The position numbers and the translations under genes are program-made. Below, piece after piece: positions 11,439 through 20,900 of a stretch of 64,000 nt of DNA. This stretch comes from Pseudomonadota bacterium. GTDB lineage: Bacteria > Desulfobacterota > Desulfobulbia > Desulfobulbales > SURF-16. Location of the stretch: NCBI GenBank assembly GCA_018897105.1, contig JAHILF010000058.1, positions 49,264 through 113,263 on the forward strand, read 5' to 3'. The notes under the pieces were generated by a model. The model was not told the DNA's origin, ran no database searches, and worked only from the letters and a program-made list of their open reading frames with translations. The stretch's first letter is position 1; the number at the start of each line of letters is the position of its first letter.

Positions 11439-11693
11439 GGCTTGGCAAACTTGCTCGCGTAAATAGCAAAAATTAAAACGGAAAACAGTCCCGCTGCAAC
11501 CCGTCAGGCAACGGGTTCCAGCCCTTTGTTAAGGAATAATACGACAAAATGTATCGAAAAGATAATGATTTATTAACTGTTTCAGTATGTGTATACTGTT
11601 TCATGCGTGCTGTTCCATATTGTTCAGTTGCTGTAATCAGTCATTGCCTCTCACAGGCACCCTGTGCGTAAACCCCACATCAAGGAAAGAGTA

Positions 11694-13127
11694 ATGAAAA
11701 TTTTCCCTCTCACCACTGCGCTGTTACTCCTGCTTGCCTTGCCTGCGCTGGCCAGTAGCGGCGCAACCGGCGACAGTGCCGCAATTGACATAACCACTCT
11801 TGCCGCAAGCGGTATGGGTTATTTCTCCATATTTCTTTTCGTCGGGGCCTATATCCTGGTCATCTTTGAAGAGCAACTCCATTTACGCAAAAGCAAACCC
11901 GTGCTGCTGGCTGCCGGCATCATCTGGGTGCTGGTTGCCCTCACCTTTGCAGGCCTTGGCGATAAAACCCATGCCGGAGAGGCCATCAGACATAATCTGC
12001 TCGAATACGCCGAGCTTTTTCTCTTTCTCCTGGCAGCCATGACCTACATCAACTCCATGGATGAACGTCACGTTTTCCAAGCCCTGCGCACCTGGCTGAT
12101 CAACCGCGGTTTTTCCCTGCGGATCATTTTCTGGGTGACCGGACTGCTGGCCTTTTTCATATCGCCGGTGGCCGACAACCTGACCACCGCCCTGCTCATG
12201 GGCGCGGTGGCCATGGCCGTGGGCGGCAACAATAAAAAATTCATCGTGCTGGCCTGCATCAACATCGTGGTGGCAGCCAATGCCGGCGGCGCCTTTTCAC
12301 CCTTTGGCGATATCACCACCCTCATGGTCTGGCAAAAAGGCAAAGTGGAATTCATTGAATTTTTCGCCATCTTTCTGCCCTCGGTGGTCAACTGGCTGGT
12401 GCCGGCCCTGGCCATGAATTTCGCTCTGGGCAAGGAACCGCCCCAGAAGATGGAAATCAACTTCCGGATGAAGCTCGGCGCCAAAAGAATCATGCTGCTC
12501 TTTCTGCTCACCATTGCCACGGCCGTCTGTTTTCACAACTTTCTCCACCTGCCTCCGGCGGCGGGCATGATGCTTGGCCTGGCCTATTTGGGCTTTTTTT
12601 CCTATTACCTGAAAAAAAAGGAACAGCGCCTCTACGATGTGGATGACAATCCTCTGGGGCTGCAGACCGACCACCGGAAACCCATTTATTTTGATCTCTT
12701 CAAGAAGGTGGCCAGGGCGGAATGGGATACCCTGCTTTTTTTCTACGGCGTGATTCTCTGTGTGGGGGGATTATCGCAGTTTGGTTATATGGCCCTGCTG
12801 TCCAATTTTCTGTATCTGGATCTTGGCGCCACCACCGCCAACGTGGTGGTGGGCATCCTGTCGGCGGTGCTCGATAATATTCCGGTGATGTTTGCCGTGC
12901 TCACCATGGACCCGGCCATGTCCCACGGCCAGTGGCTGCTGGTCACCCTGACCGCCGGGGTCGGCGGCAGCCTGCTTTCCATCGGTTCGGCCGCCGGGGT
13001 GGCCCTCATGGGCGCGGCCCGGGGCACGTACACCTTCGCCGCTCACCTGAAGTGGACCCCGGTCATCGCCCTGGGCTACGCCGCCAGCATCTGGATGCAT
13101 CTGTTCATCAACAGCCGGCTGATGTAG
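11694..13127 (+). CDS. nhaD: NhaD-type Na+/H+ antiporter
   Basis: Inner-membrane sodium/proton antiporter of the ion-transporter superfamily, 477 residues with about 12-13 hydrophobic segments. An N-terminal signal-like segment (TTALLLLLALPALASSG) precedes the core, as in NhaD. Family-like stretches are SPVADNLTTALLMGAV and AGGAFSPFGDITTLMVW in the first half and SAVLDNIPVMFAVL with GGSLLSIGSAAGVALMG in the second, giving the inverted-repeat topology with conserved polar residues in broken helices. The ATG at 11694 is chosen because AAGGAAAGAG lies just upstream; an upstream in-frame codon would add ten residues. Single gene, divergent from the diguanylate cyclase across a 255-base spacer. 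Confidence 0.93.
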   Translation: MKIFPLTTALLLLLALPALASSGATGDSAAIDITTLAASGMGYFSIFLFVGAYILVIFEEQLHLRKSKPVLLAAGIIWVLVALTFAGLGDKTHAGEAIRHNLLEYAELFLFLLAAMTYINSMDERHVFQALRTWLINRGFSLRIIFWVTGLLAFFISPVADNLTTALLMGAVAMAVGGNNKKFIVLACINIVVAANAGGAFSPFGDITTLMVWQKGKVEFIEFFAIFLPSVVNWLVPALAMNFALGKEPPQKMEINFRMKLGAKRIMLLFLLTIATAVCFHNFLHLPPAAGMMLGLAYLGFFSYYLKKKEQRLYDVDDNPLGLQTDHRKPIYFDLFKKVARAEWDTLLFFYGVILCVGGLSQFGYMALLSNFLYLDLGATTANVVVGILSAVLDNIPVMFAVLTMDPAMSHGQWLLVTLTAGVGGSLLSIGSAAGVALMGAARGTYTFAAHLKWTPVIALGYAASIWMHLFINSRLM

Positions 13128-13150
13128 AGAGTTATTAAATAATCACGGCA

Positions 13151-13222
13151 TTACACCCTGTTTTCCACTTCCAGGCCGGACACGCTGTTAAACTCACGGA
13201 GATTATTGGTCACCTGGGCGGA
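13151..13222 (-). pseudogene. VapC (PIN-domain toxin) C-terminal remnant
   Basis: Read on the minus strand the bases encode SAQVTNNLREFNSVSGLEVE followed by NRV and a stop. This closely resembles the C-terminal end of VapC toxins (typically VTNN.REF.RVPGL..ENW). An in-frame stop lies immediately upstream and no PIN core or vapB antitoxin is present, so it is a dead fragment left between nhaD and the next operon. Confidence 0.65.
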
Positions 13223-13296
13223 TTATGATAACAGCGAAGGAAGAGAGGCTTGCCGGCAAAAGAAATAAAAAGTTTGTTTTGATCCCCTGTCCCGTT

Positions 13297-13331
13297 GTAC
13301 CCTGTTATGTACATAAAAAAAGGGAGGGTAC
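13297..13331 (+). promoter_or_regulatory. Possible hairpin over the ribosome-binding site
   Basis: GTACCCT (13297-13303) can pair with AGGGTAC (13325-13331), which overlaps the strong Shine-Dalgarno AGGGAGGG immediately before the ATG of the SPFH gene. Pairing would hide part of the ribosome site. The stem is only 7 bp, so regulation is speculative. Confidence 0.3.
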
Positions 13332-14477
13332 ATGGGAACAAACAATACTTTTTTTCTTGAGGTTATCGAATGGCTTGATGCAACCGGCGAGCAGATGCTT
13401 TGCCGCATACCGGAAGCCGGATCAGGCGAAATCAAATTAGGCGCCCAGCTCATCGTGCGGGAAAGTCAGGCCGCGGTCCTTTTCTACAAGGGCAAGGCCT
13501 GTGATCCATTCGGACCGGGGCGTCACACCCTCACCACCGGCAATATACCCCTGCTGACCAAAATACTGGCCATACCCTGGGGGATGACCAGTCCTTTGCG
13601 CGCTGAGGTTTATTTTGCCAATCTCAAGGTCTTTACCAATCTCAAATGGGGAACCAAAAACCCGGTGGCCTTTCGGGATAATGAGCTGGGGCTGGTGCGA
13701 CTGCGGGCTCACGGGGTCTTTAATATCCGCATTATTCAGCCCGTTCTCTTTATCAACACCATGGCCGGCACCATGGGAAAATTTACCACGGTGGAAGTTG
13801 AGGAATATCTCACGCAGGTTATTGTTTCCCGGTTTAACGATTATCTTGGTGAAGAGCTTGATACCCTGCTCAACCTGCCCGGACGCTTTGATGAATTGGC
13901 CGGTGGCCTGAAAAAACGGCTGACAAAGGACTTTTCCCGCTTCGGCCTGGAGCTTGACGCCCTCTTTATCACCTCCATCACTCCACCGGCTGAGGTGCAA
14001 GGGGCAATCGACGACAGAAGCCGGTTGTCGGTAATCCAGGACATGGATAAATTTGTCACCATGAAGGCGGCCATGGCCATGGAAAAGGCAGCCGGGTCCG
14101 GTGGCGAAGCCGGTGCCGGTCTTGGCCTCGGCATGGGCATGATGATGCCCGCCATGTTTGGCGGATTCCGTCAGCAGTCCTTTCCACCCAACTCCCCTGT
14201 TGCCGGCGCCGCGTCTCCATCACCCGCGGTGCGCTGTGCCGACTGCCAGAACAGCATTCCCGCTGATGCGCGTTTCTGCCCTTATTGCGGGCATCAGCAG
14301 GTCATCATGGCCCAATGCGCCAACTGCGGCAAAAATATGGCGCCCAACGCCCGCTTCTGCCCCCGTTGCGGCCACCCGGCAAACGAGAAGCCAACGGCAT
14401 TGATATGTCCTGGATGTCAGACGGAAAATCTGCCCCAGGCAACATTTTGTAACCAGTGTGGTAGCAGGCTGACATGA
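13332..14477 (+). CDS. SPFH-domain protein with three C-terminal zinc ribbons (YdjI/virion-core-like)
   Basis: Residues ~1-250 form an SPFH/band-7-like domain of the virion-core-protein type found in some bacteria (IKLGAQLIVRESQAAVLFYKG and GRHTLTTGNIPLLTKI at the start, then the helical part FGLELDALFITSITPPAEV). A Gly/Met-rich linker follows. The C terminus holds three double-CXXC zinc ribbons: CADCQNSIPADARFCPYCG, CANCGKNMAPNARFCPRCG and CPGCQTENLPQATFCNQCG. There is no signal peptide or membrane span, so it is likely a cytosolic or membrane-peripheral scaffold. The ATG follows AGGGAGGG at perfect spacing. It ends one base before the next gene, which also carries zinc ribbons, so the two products probably act together. 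Function unknown. Confidence 0.85.
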   Translation: MGTNNTFFLEVIEWLDATGEQMLCRIPEAGSGEIKLGAQLIVRESQAAVLFYKGKACDPFGPGRHTLTTGNIPLLTKILAIPWGMTSPLRAEVYFANLKVFTNLKWGTKNPVAFRDNELGLVRLRAHGVFNIRIIQPVLFINTMAGTMGKFTTVEVEEYLTQVIVSRFNDYLGEELDTLLNLPGRFDELAGGLKKRLTKDFSRFGLELDALFITSITPPAEVQGAIDDRSRLSVIQDMDKFVTMKAAMAMEKAAGSGGEAGAGLGLGMGMMMPAMFGGFRQQSFPPNSPVAGAASPSPAVRCADCQNSIPADARFCPYCGHQQVIMAQCANCGKNMAPNARFCPRCGHPANEKPTALICPGCQTENLPQATFCNQCGSRLT

Positions 14478-14478
14478 T

Positions 14479-15726
14479 ATGGACCTTTCCGTTGAACAAG
14501 GGTGCCCTCAATGCGGGGCGCCGGTCAGCGTTGCCGAGTCCGACAATTTTTTTGTCTGCCCCTTCTGCAAAGTCAACAATTACATAGTCAACCCGGCCGG
14601 GGCACGGTATGCCCTTTCCTGCGGCAACAACCTTGAGCAGGAAAGGGGTGATCTTTACTTTATTCCTTATATTCGTTTCAGGGGGTCCGTTTTTCTGGTA
14701 AGCGGCAGAGAGGTCAGCCATCGCATCGTTGATACCACCCAGCTTGGCTTTACCGACCTCCTCCTCCCTCCCTCCCTTGGCCTGCGCCCCCAGGCCATGA
14801 AGTTAACCAGGGTGAGTTACCATGCATCCGAGCGCTTTCTCCCCCTGACCATAAAAGTCCAGAGCATCCTGGCCCGGGCGGCAAATCTTTCCGGTATGGA
14901 CTCCCGGGGCAATGCGGAAATGCTGCACCGCGCTTATATCGGCGAAGGTCTCAGCTTTATTTATCTGCCGGTCAGACAGGAGGGAAGAAACCTCTTTGAT
15001 GCAGTAACCAACTCTGCCTTATCCCCTGCGCCAACCGACACCTTTCTCCAGGAAAGAAGCAAGCCTTTTCAGCGAAAATGGCAGTCTGACTTTATTGCCG
15101 CTCTGTGCCCCCAGTGCGGCTGGGAGCTGCAGGGCCAAGGGGATTGTCTGGCCGTGCCCTGCCCCAATTGTGACACGGCCTGGGAGCTAAGCGGTAAAGG
15201 GCTGCAGCAATTGGCGTGGCAGCAGGGGGAGTCCCGGGACGCAATGGCCATGTGGCTCCCTTTCTGGAAGATATCCACCGGCATTCCCGAGCTTGCCATC
15301 AGCACATTTGCCGATTATGTCAGGGTGACCAAGCAACCAATCACGGGCGGCTGGCCAAAGAAAGAGGAGCTGATGAGTTTTTTTATCCCGGCCTTTAAAG
15401 TGCGGCCCAAGGTTTTTCTCCAGACGGCAACAAGAATGACCTTATCGCAGAACCACCTTCATCTTGCTCCCGGAGGAGGCCGTATCAGTCGGAGATATCC
15501 GGCAAATCTTGCCTTGAGTGAAGCCCGGCAGGCCCTGAAAGTCATTCTGGCGGCATCGGCGCTCAACAAAAAAGAAGTCTTCCCCCTGCTGCCCCGCATC
15601 CGCTTTACCAATGTTTGCACTACTCTGGTTTTTCTGCCGTTTCATGATGACGGCCATGACTTTATCCAGGAACAGAGCGGGGTGAGCATTGGCAAGACTG
15701 TTTTGTCCTGGGGCAGCAAATTATAA
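14479..15726 (+). CDS. Zinc-ribbon protein of unknown function, partner of SPFH gene
   Basis: I do not recognise a named family. The 415 residues hold one zinc ribbon at the N terminus (CPQCGAPVSVAESDNFFVCP continuing FC) and a second at about residues 210-235 (CPQCGWELQGQGDCLAVPCP continuing NC), each followed by a mixed alpha/beta segment containing Trp-rich wording such as WLPFWKIS. No membrane segment or signal peptide is evident. It starts one base after the stop of the SPFH/zinc-ribbon gene, indicating translational coupling. The paired arrangement suggests the two bind each other or a common nucleic acid or lipid surface, which is inference only. Confidence 0.75.
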   Translation: MDLSVEQGCPQCGAPVSVAESDNFFVCPFCKVNNYIVNPAGARYALSCGNNLEQERGDLYFIPYIRFRGSVFLVSGREVSHRIVDTTQLGFTDLLLPPSLGLRPQAMKLTRVSYHASERFLPLTIKVQSILARAANLSGMDSRGNAEMLHRAYIGEGLSFIYLPVRQEGRNLFDAVTNSALSPAPTDTFLQERSKPFQRKWQSDFIAALCPQCGWELQGQGDCLAVPCPNCDTAWELSGKGLQQLAWQQGESRDAMAMWLPFWKISTGIPELAISTFADYVRVTKQPITGGWPKKEELMSFFIPAFKVRPKVFLQTATRMTLSQNHLHLAPGGGRISRRYPANLALSEARQALKVILAASALNKKEVFPLLPRIRFTNVCTTLVFLPFHDDGHDFIQEQSGVSIGKTVLSWGSKL

Positions 15727-15786
15727 ACGTCCAGTAAAGACCGGGAGATGACGGAAGAACGGAGGGGAATAAACCCTGAGTTCATG

Positions 15787-15808
15787 GGAGAGCGGATCTC
15801 TCCTGCTC
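15787..15808 (+). terminator. Weak terminator after the SPFH operon
   Basis: GGAGAG, loop CGGAT, CTCTCC, then TGCTCTTTTC. The six-pair stem with a short broken T-run could end the SPFH operon; it lies just before the convergent FG-GAP gene. Confidence 0.4.
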
Positions 15809-15812
15809 TTTT

Positions 15813-17567
15813 CTAGAGGCAATTTCGTTGTCCGAGGCCTGCTGCCATGTGGCTGAGATCGACAGCGTCCACGTCGGTGTCCGTATCGATATCAGCCGGA
15901 CAGTCTGCCCCGCTGCACTTTGCTTTGCCAAAGGCGGCGGCAAAGATTGCCAGGTCAGCGGAAGCTACCTGGCCGTCGCCTGAGATGTCGGCAGGACAAC
16001 GGGAAAGGTCATGGTAGGGGACGCCATTGCGATGATAGCTGCCCCGGCCTGTGCCCCAGAGGATACGGGCCAGACTGCTGCCCGGCAGATCGAAGGCAAC
16101 CACGCCGGAGTGGGCGGTGTTGACCACGATCTCGAAATCGTCGTCACTGTCGATATTGGCAATGGTCGGAGCGGCCAGGCTGCCGTTCCAGTCGGCAGAG
16201 CCGAAGGGGCCCGGCAGGTTGGGTTCGTACAGGGGATTTCCCTGGTAATCGAGAATGTGAAGTTTGCCGGTAAGAGAGCTTCCCTTCTGGACCCAGGAGG
16301 TGAAGATGACTTCGGCGGTCCCGTTATTGTCAAGATCAGCGATCACCGGTTCCGAGGCAAAGCGGAAGACCCCCTCGGGCGCATTGTAAACCGAATAGGG
16401 CCAGTTGCCGTGTTCCGTTTTGTCGAGCCAGAAGGCATGCAGCCTGCCGTCATAGGAGGAGAACAAGGTTTCCGGCAGCCCGTCCCCGTCAAGATCGGCA
16501 ACTGCCGGATTGGGAATGGCGCTTTCGATCATGCTGTAATCCTCGACAAGAGGCGCTCCGGTATCAACCGGGGCCTCCTCCCAGTTAAAGGTGGCGCCTT
16601 TAAAACGGCTCCGGTCGGCATCAAAGATGTAGAGACCTGTATACCGCGACTCATAGGAAGCCGTGCTGCAGTCGTAGACATTGCCGGTGACAATGATCTC
16701 TGGCTGGCCGTCCCTGTTCATGTCCGCTATTGCCCCGGCGCCATGGGCAAAGTTGGCCCGATAGCTCTCCACTCTATCACCGTCGCAGCTTCCCCAGCCG
16801 CGAAGTTCCGGAATCAAACTCTCCCAGACACCCACTTTCCCCCATGCTCTGTCGCCATAGATGGCGTCTGCCCAGATAGGGCTGCCGTCCGGGTAATAGG
16901 CGCAGATGTAATGAACATCGGAGGGCACGATGACCTCGCTCTCCCCGTCATTATCGATATCGCCCACCGCGGCAGTGTCATTGAAGGTGCCGTAGGCATA
17001 GCCCAGATCATTGCTCAGTTGCGGCCATCCGGTCCGCAGCGTGCCGTCATGCTCATAGACCCAGGTGTTGGTCTTGCTGTATACCGCCCCGGTGACAATG
17101 ATCTCAAGGGTGGAATCGTTGTCCAGATCACTCACCGAGAGCCCACGCAGTTCGCTGGTTACAGGGTTCTTTGACCAGAGGATTGTTCCCGTATGGTCAT
17201 AAACATTGAGATAGCCGCTGCCATGGGCCGTGACGATTTCCAGGTCTCCGTCAGCGTCAAGATCGGCCAGGACCACATCCGGCCAGACCCTGCCGCCGGG
17301 GGGATCGATTGACTTGATCAGTTCCCCGTCCTCTCCATTTAAGATAAAAACCGAGTAGGTCGCTGCCACAACCTCCATTTCCCCGTCATTGTCCAGGTCG
17401 GTAACCGCCGGTGACGAGTACCAGCCCGTCTCGCACCAGCTCGAATAACAGCCGCCGTGCTGCCACTTGAGGACCGGCGCCTCCACTTGGGCCGGGAGGT
17501 TGCCGGGCATTGCCAGAAGAAGGAAGGAAAAGCAAGCAAAGAGACGGGGAAAACATTGGTGGTGCAT
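15813..17567 (-). CDS. Secreted FG-GAP/VCBS repeat protein with C-terminal dockerin-like repeats
   Basis: Exported 584-residue protein. The signal peptide is LFACFSFLLLAMPGNLPAQ. The body is a beta-propeller of about eight calcium-binding FG-GAP repeats, each with a DxDxDG-like loop (DLDNDGEMEVV, DLDADGDLEIV, DIDNDGESEVI, DMNRDGQPEII, DLDGDGLPETL, DLDNNGTAEVI). The end carries two dockerin type I-like EF-hand motifs flanked by Cys: DISGDGQVASADLAIFAAAF and DIDTDTDVDAVDLSHMAAGL. The start at the sixth codon of the longest frame is preferred because AAAGG lies seven bases before that ATG. A second dockerin-ended gene lies ~5 kb away, but no cohesin is visible. Likely an extracellular adhesion or assembly protein. 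Confidence 0.85.
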   Translation of the reverse strand: MHHQCFPRLFACFSFLLLAMPGNLPAQVEAPVLKWQHGGCYSSWCETGWYSSPAVTDLDNDGEMEVVAATYSVFILNGEDGELIKSIDPPGGRVWPDVVLADLDADGDLEIVTAHGSGYLNVYDHTGTILWSKNPVTSELRGLSVSDLDNDSTLEIIVTGAVYSKTNTWVYEHDGTLRTGWPQLSNDLGYAYGTFNDTAAVGDIDNDGESEVIVPSDVHYICAYYPDGSPIWADAIYGDRAWGKVGVWESLIPELRGWGSCDGDRVESYRANFAHGAGAIADMNRDGQPEIIVTGNVYDCSTASYESRYTGLYIFDADRSRFKGATFNWEEAPVDTGAPLVEDYSMIESAIPNPAVADLDGDGLPETLFSSYDGRLHAFWLDKTEHGNWPYSVYNAPEGVFRFASEPVIADLDNNGTAEVIFTSWVQKGSSLTGKLHILDYQGNPLYEPNLPGPFGSADWNGSLAAPTIANIDSDDDFEIVVNTAHSGVVAFDLPGSSLARILWGTGRGSYHRNGVPYHDLSRCPADISGDGQVASADLAIFAAAFGKAKCSGADCPADIDTDTDVDAVDLSHMAAGLGQRNCL

Positions 17568-17629
17568 GGGCGAACCTTTCATATACTTTACTGGTTTTAA
17601 GGGTGTGTCTGCATTGGAGGAAATCGGGT

Positions 17630-17710
17630 AATCGTGGGGTAATCGTGGGGTCAGGCTTGATATTTTAATATTCGTCTTTTTGGCAAAACTCAGAATATCA
17701 AGCCAGCCCC
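17630..17710. repeat. REP-like palindrome with 11-bp tandem repeat at the broken end of avd
   Basis: Two tandem copies of AATCGTGGGGT (17630-17640, 17641-17651) run into an inverted repeat GGCTTGATATT (17654-17664) / AATATCAAGCC (17694-17704), with outer GGGG/CCCC flanks. The GGGGTCAGG...CC-CCCC layout resembles REP sequences mobilised by REP-associated tyrosine transposases. One arm coincides with the point where the avd reading frame loses similarity, so its insertion may have truncated that gene. Confidence 0.55.
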
Positions 17711-17838
17711 CTTTCTGCTCCCAGGTTCCCCATCCGGTCGGCCAGCAGAAACTTCTGGCTGCGTGGAAACTTCTCCAGTTTGGGTATCAGCCAGAGCAGG
17801 TAATCGTACACCTTGGTTATGGCGTCAACTTCCTTCAC
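17698..17838 (-). pseudogene. Truncated avd (DGR accessory variability determinant)
   Basis: A GTG-started frame of 46 residues: VKEVDAITKVYDYLLWLIPK, LEKFPRSQKFLLADRM and a short unrelated tail before TGA. The pattern of a tyrosine-rich first helix, LLWLIPxLEKFPRSxxFLL and a following DR is characteristic of the four-helix-bundle Avd proteins encoded beside diversity-generating retroelement targets; intact Avd is about 115-125 residues, so roughly the last two thirds is gone. It lies 68 bases after the stop of the NACHT-FGE gene, the usual place for avd. The similarity is recalled from the family, not computed. No reverse transcriptase gene follows. Confidence 0.7.
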
Positions 17839-17906
17839 AATCTCTCGCCGGAAAAAATTTCGCCCGCCTGCGGCGGTTTGATGTTACAGGGTAAAAGGCC
17901 AAAGGG

Positions 17907-20900
17907 TTATCTGTCCAGAGTCCTGGCGCAACGAAACCCAAAGTAGTCGTCCCTGAGGTGGGGCTCGAACCTGAAGCAGATGGTGCAGCGGGCGAGCGAA
18001 GCATCGTTGCGCCACGAGCCGCCGTGCACCCCCAGTATAGCCTCACCTTCCAGAACATCACACCACTCCCAGACATTACCGGCCATATCAGAGGCCCCGC
18101 ACTCCGCATCCCCCTCGGCAAAGAGCCCCACTGTCGAGGTTCCCGTCAGTTCTGTCTCGCGAAAATTGCCATGAACTTCAGGCTCACAGGGACCGACAAA
18201 GGGATATTCGCGGCCGTCCGTGCTGCGGGCCGCTCGTTCCCACTGGACCTCGGTGGGCAGACTTACCTGCCAGCCGGTCCTTCGTGACACCCAGGAGCAA
18301 AAGGCCATGGCCTCATACCAGCTCACTCCGACCACCGGATGGTTTTCCGTAGCAAAGACCCCGCCAAAAAAACCTCGCGGTCCTGTGACCTTTACATCCT
18401 GCCGCCATTGCCAGCTCGATCTGGTCCAAAACTCCTCATTCGCATAGCCGCCGTCCTCCACAAAGGCCCGGAACTGGGCCACCGTCACCGGATACTTGCT
18501 GATCTGAAAGGGCTTTTTTAAAAACACCTTATCTCCCTGACCCTTGATGAAGGGACCTTCTCCAATATCCAACCAGACCATATCCGGCAGTCCGTCCGGC
18601 CCCAAGCCAACACCTGGTCGCGGATCACCCAAAGCACCCAACATCCGGCCGGCCCCGGCCCGCAACCTTGGATTCAATCCTGATACGAATCGCATGGCTG
18701 CCTGCAGCCACTGCTGGATGGTGTGGTGGGTACGGCTGAAGCGGCCGCCCTCCGGTTCCTCGGCCAGCTCCCGGCGGACCCGTTCGGCGCTGCCGGTCTC
18801 CGCCAGGGTGGTTGCGGCCAGACAGACATGAGAGTGTTTTTCCGGGCTGATCTTTTCGTCCTTCGGAGCATGGGGCAGCAGACAATCCACCAAGTCGGAA
18901 ATGATGCGGGGATTGTCCCGGGCCGAGCCGGCAGCCAACAGAAAGACCTCCCGCCACCAGTCAGGGGCCCGTTTGACCCTTTCCTTGAGCATCCGGTCGC
19001 AATCACCCTTGCCGAGGATATAGGTGGCAGTCAGATATTCCTGAAAGGTACGGTGGGGGAAGGCATAGGTCCGTCCGTCCCTGGCGATCAAAAGTCCTGA
19101 ACGAAGCTGGATGTAATCGATCACCTCCTGGGCCTTGTTCAGATCCTTGAGTTCCTTTTCAAGTTCATCCCGCAGATCGGCCCGGGGGATGTCGGCCGGC
19201 TGCACCCCTGTCTCCCTTTCACCCTCCTGCCGCTCATGGGCCAGGAAGGCCACCCGCTCCAGGACCTTTTGCAGGACATCCTCCCGAACTCCCAGTTGCA
19301 TGACCAGACCGGGCTCCATCCGTTTTATGCCGCCCGCATCCCGGACAATCCTGTTTTCCCAGAGGGAGAGCAGGACACGGACCGCCCGTTTGTAGAGTTC
19401 GGCCCGGTCCCGGGGCAGGGTGCCGTCCCGGCCGTGGAGCTGGGCCATTATCGTGAGCAGAAGGGGAGAACCGGCCATGTTTGTTAAATGGGACTGGCTG
19501 CGAACCGCTTGAAAAAGGCTCTCTGCCTCATCCTCGCACTTCTTTCTGTCCCAGAGCTTCTTCGGCCCCACCGCAGCATACCAGGCCCTGGCAAAGACGC
19601 CCATCTGCTCCTCGCCGAAGGGGGCCAGCTCCACCACTGGAAATTCATTTTCCGGCAGCCGCCAGCTATCCTCTTTTTTATAGGCGTATTCCCGGCTGGT
19701 CACCACCACCTTGCATTTATCCAGCGGTGCGCAGAATTCCCGAATTGCCTCGATGATGCGCTCCCTTTTTTCCCGAACTGTTCCGGCCGGCACCTCATCG
19801 AGCCCGTCAAAAAAGATGATGCCGCCCTCCTCCCATAACACCCTTTTGAGATAGGGACAGGCCTCTCCGCAATCCATATCAGAGAGCATCTTTTCCAGAT
19901 AGCGCCCCACCAGGCCGGCGTTTGCCTCCTCCTCGTCGGGCAGCCAGGCGGCAAATTTCCGCAGAACGATGCGGACCGGCAAAAGCCGTTTCTCATCAGA
20001 CCAGCCGCAGCCGGCTAATCCTTCCGGCATATTGGCCCGCCTCTGGGCGAGCTGACCGGCCAGATGATTGACCAGGGTACTCTTGCCGCTGCCGGGCCGG
20101 CCGAGAATTACCAGACGGTCCATGGCGGCCACGGCGGCCACCGCCCGGATGGGGTGTCTTTCTCTCTCTCTTTCCCTGCCGGCAATACGTTGTTCTTTTT
20201 TCCCCCGGATCACCTCGCCAACATCCTCACCCTCGGCGCAATCAAGATTGGCCAGATTGAGGGTGGTAAAAACCTGGGAGATCTTAAGCTCATCAGCATC
20301 GCCGGTGCCGCAGGCGGATTCGTCAAAGTTGATCAGCTCTAGCTTGTCGCAGACGCCCCACATAGTGCGCAAGTAACGGCTCTGCCAATCACCTTCCGCG
20401 GCAATACCCCGTACCTGCGGGCGGTACTCCATTGGTTTTGCATCCTTCTTTTCCAGGGCATGGAGGATACCGGCCTGGAGGCTTATACTCTCCTCCTTGG
20501 CCTGCCGCAGAAAGGAGATCAGCTCCCGCATGGAGGAAAGGGTTTCTTCCTGCAGGCCTGCCTGTTTGCGCAGCAAGCCGATTTTGATAATCGGCTGCAG
20601 GACTTCTGAACTCTCCGCAGATTCCAGGAAGGCGGCGGTAAAGGCCTGCATGGCCTCTCGGAAATCAAAGCCTGCAATCTGCTCGGCAACAAAACCCTGA
20701 TCACTGAAAATATCCTGGAGATCTTCCAGGTCCGGCGGCATACCGCGCAAGAGTCCCACCAAGGCCTTGGCCGTGTCCTCGTCCTGAAAAAAATCCTGAA
20801 AGATATCATCCAGGAGGATATACTCATCTTCAGTTTCGGTTGGTATGGTGAGCAGCAGGGCGACAATCCCGTCACGGACGGCCAGTTGCAAGGCCTCTTT

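Noticed and set aside
11460..11560. Second c-di-GMP riboswitch upstream of the diguanylate cyclase
   Set aside because: AACCCGT/ACGGGTT hairpin looked suggestive, but the GGGACGnAAAGCC receptor is absent.
16011..17174. 387-residue plus-strand open frame
   Set aside because: Antisense to the FG-GAP protein; Gly/Ile/Val-rich nonsense created by the DxDxDG repeats.
17680..17946. 88-residue plus-strand frame
   Set aside because: Antisense to the avd remnant and the end of the NACHT gene; the minus-strand reading is the recognisable one.
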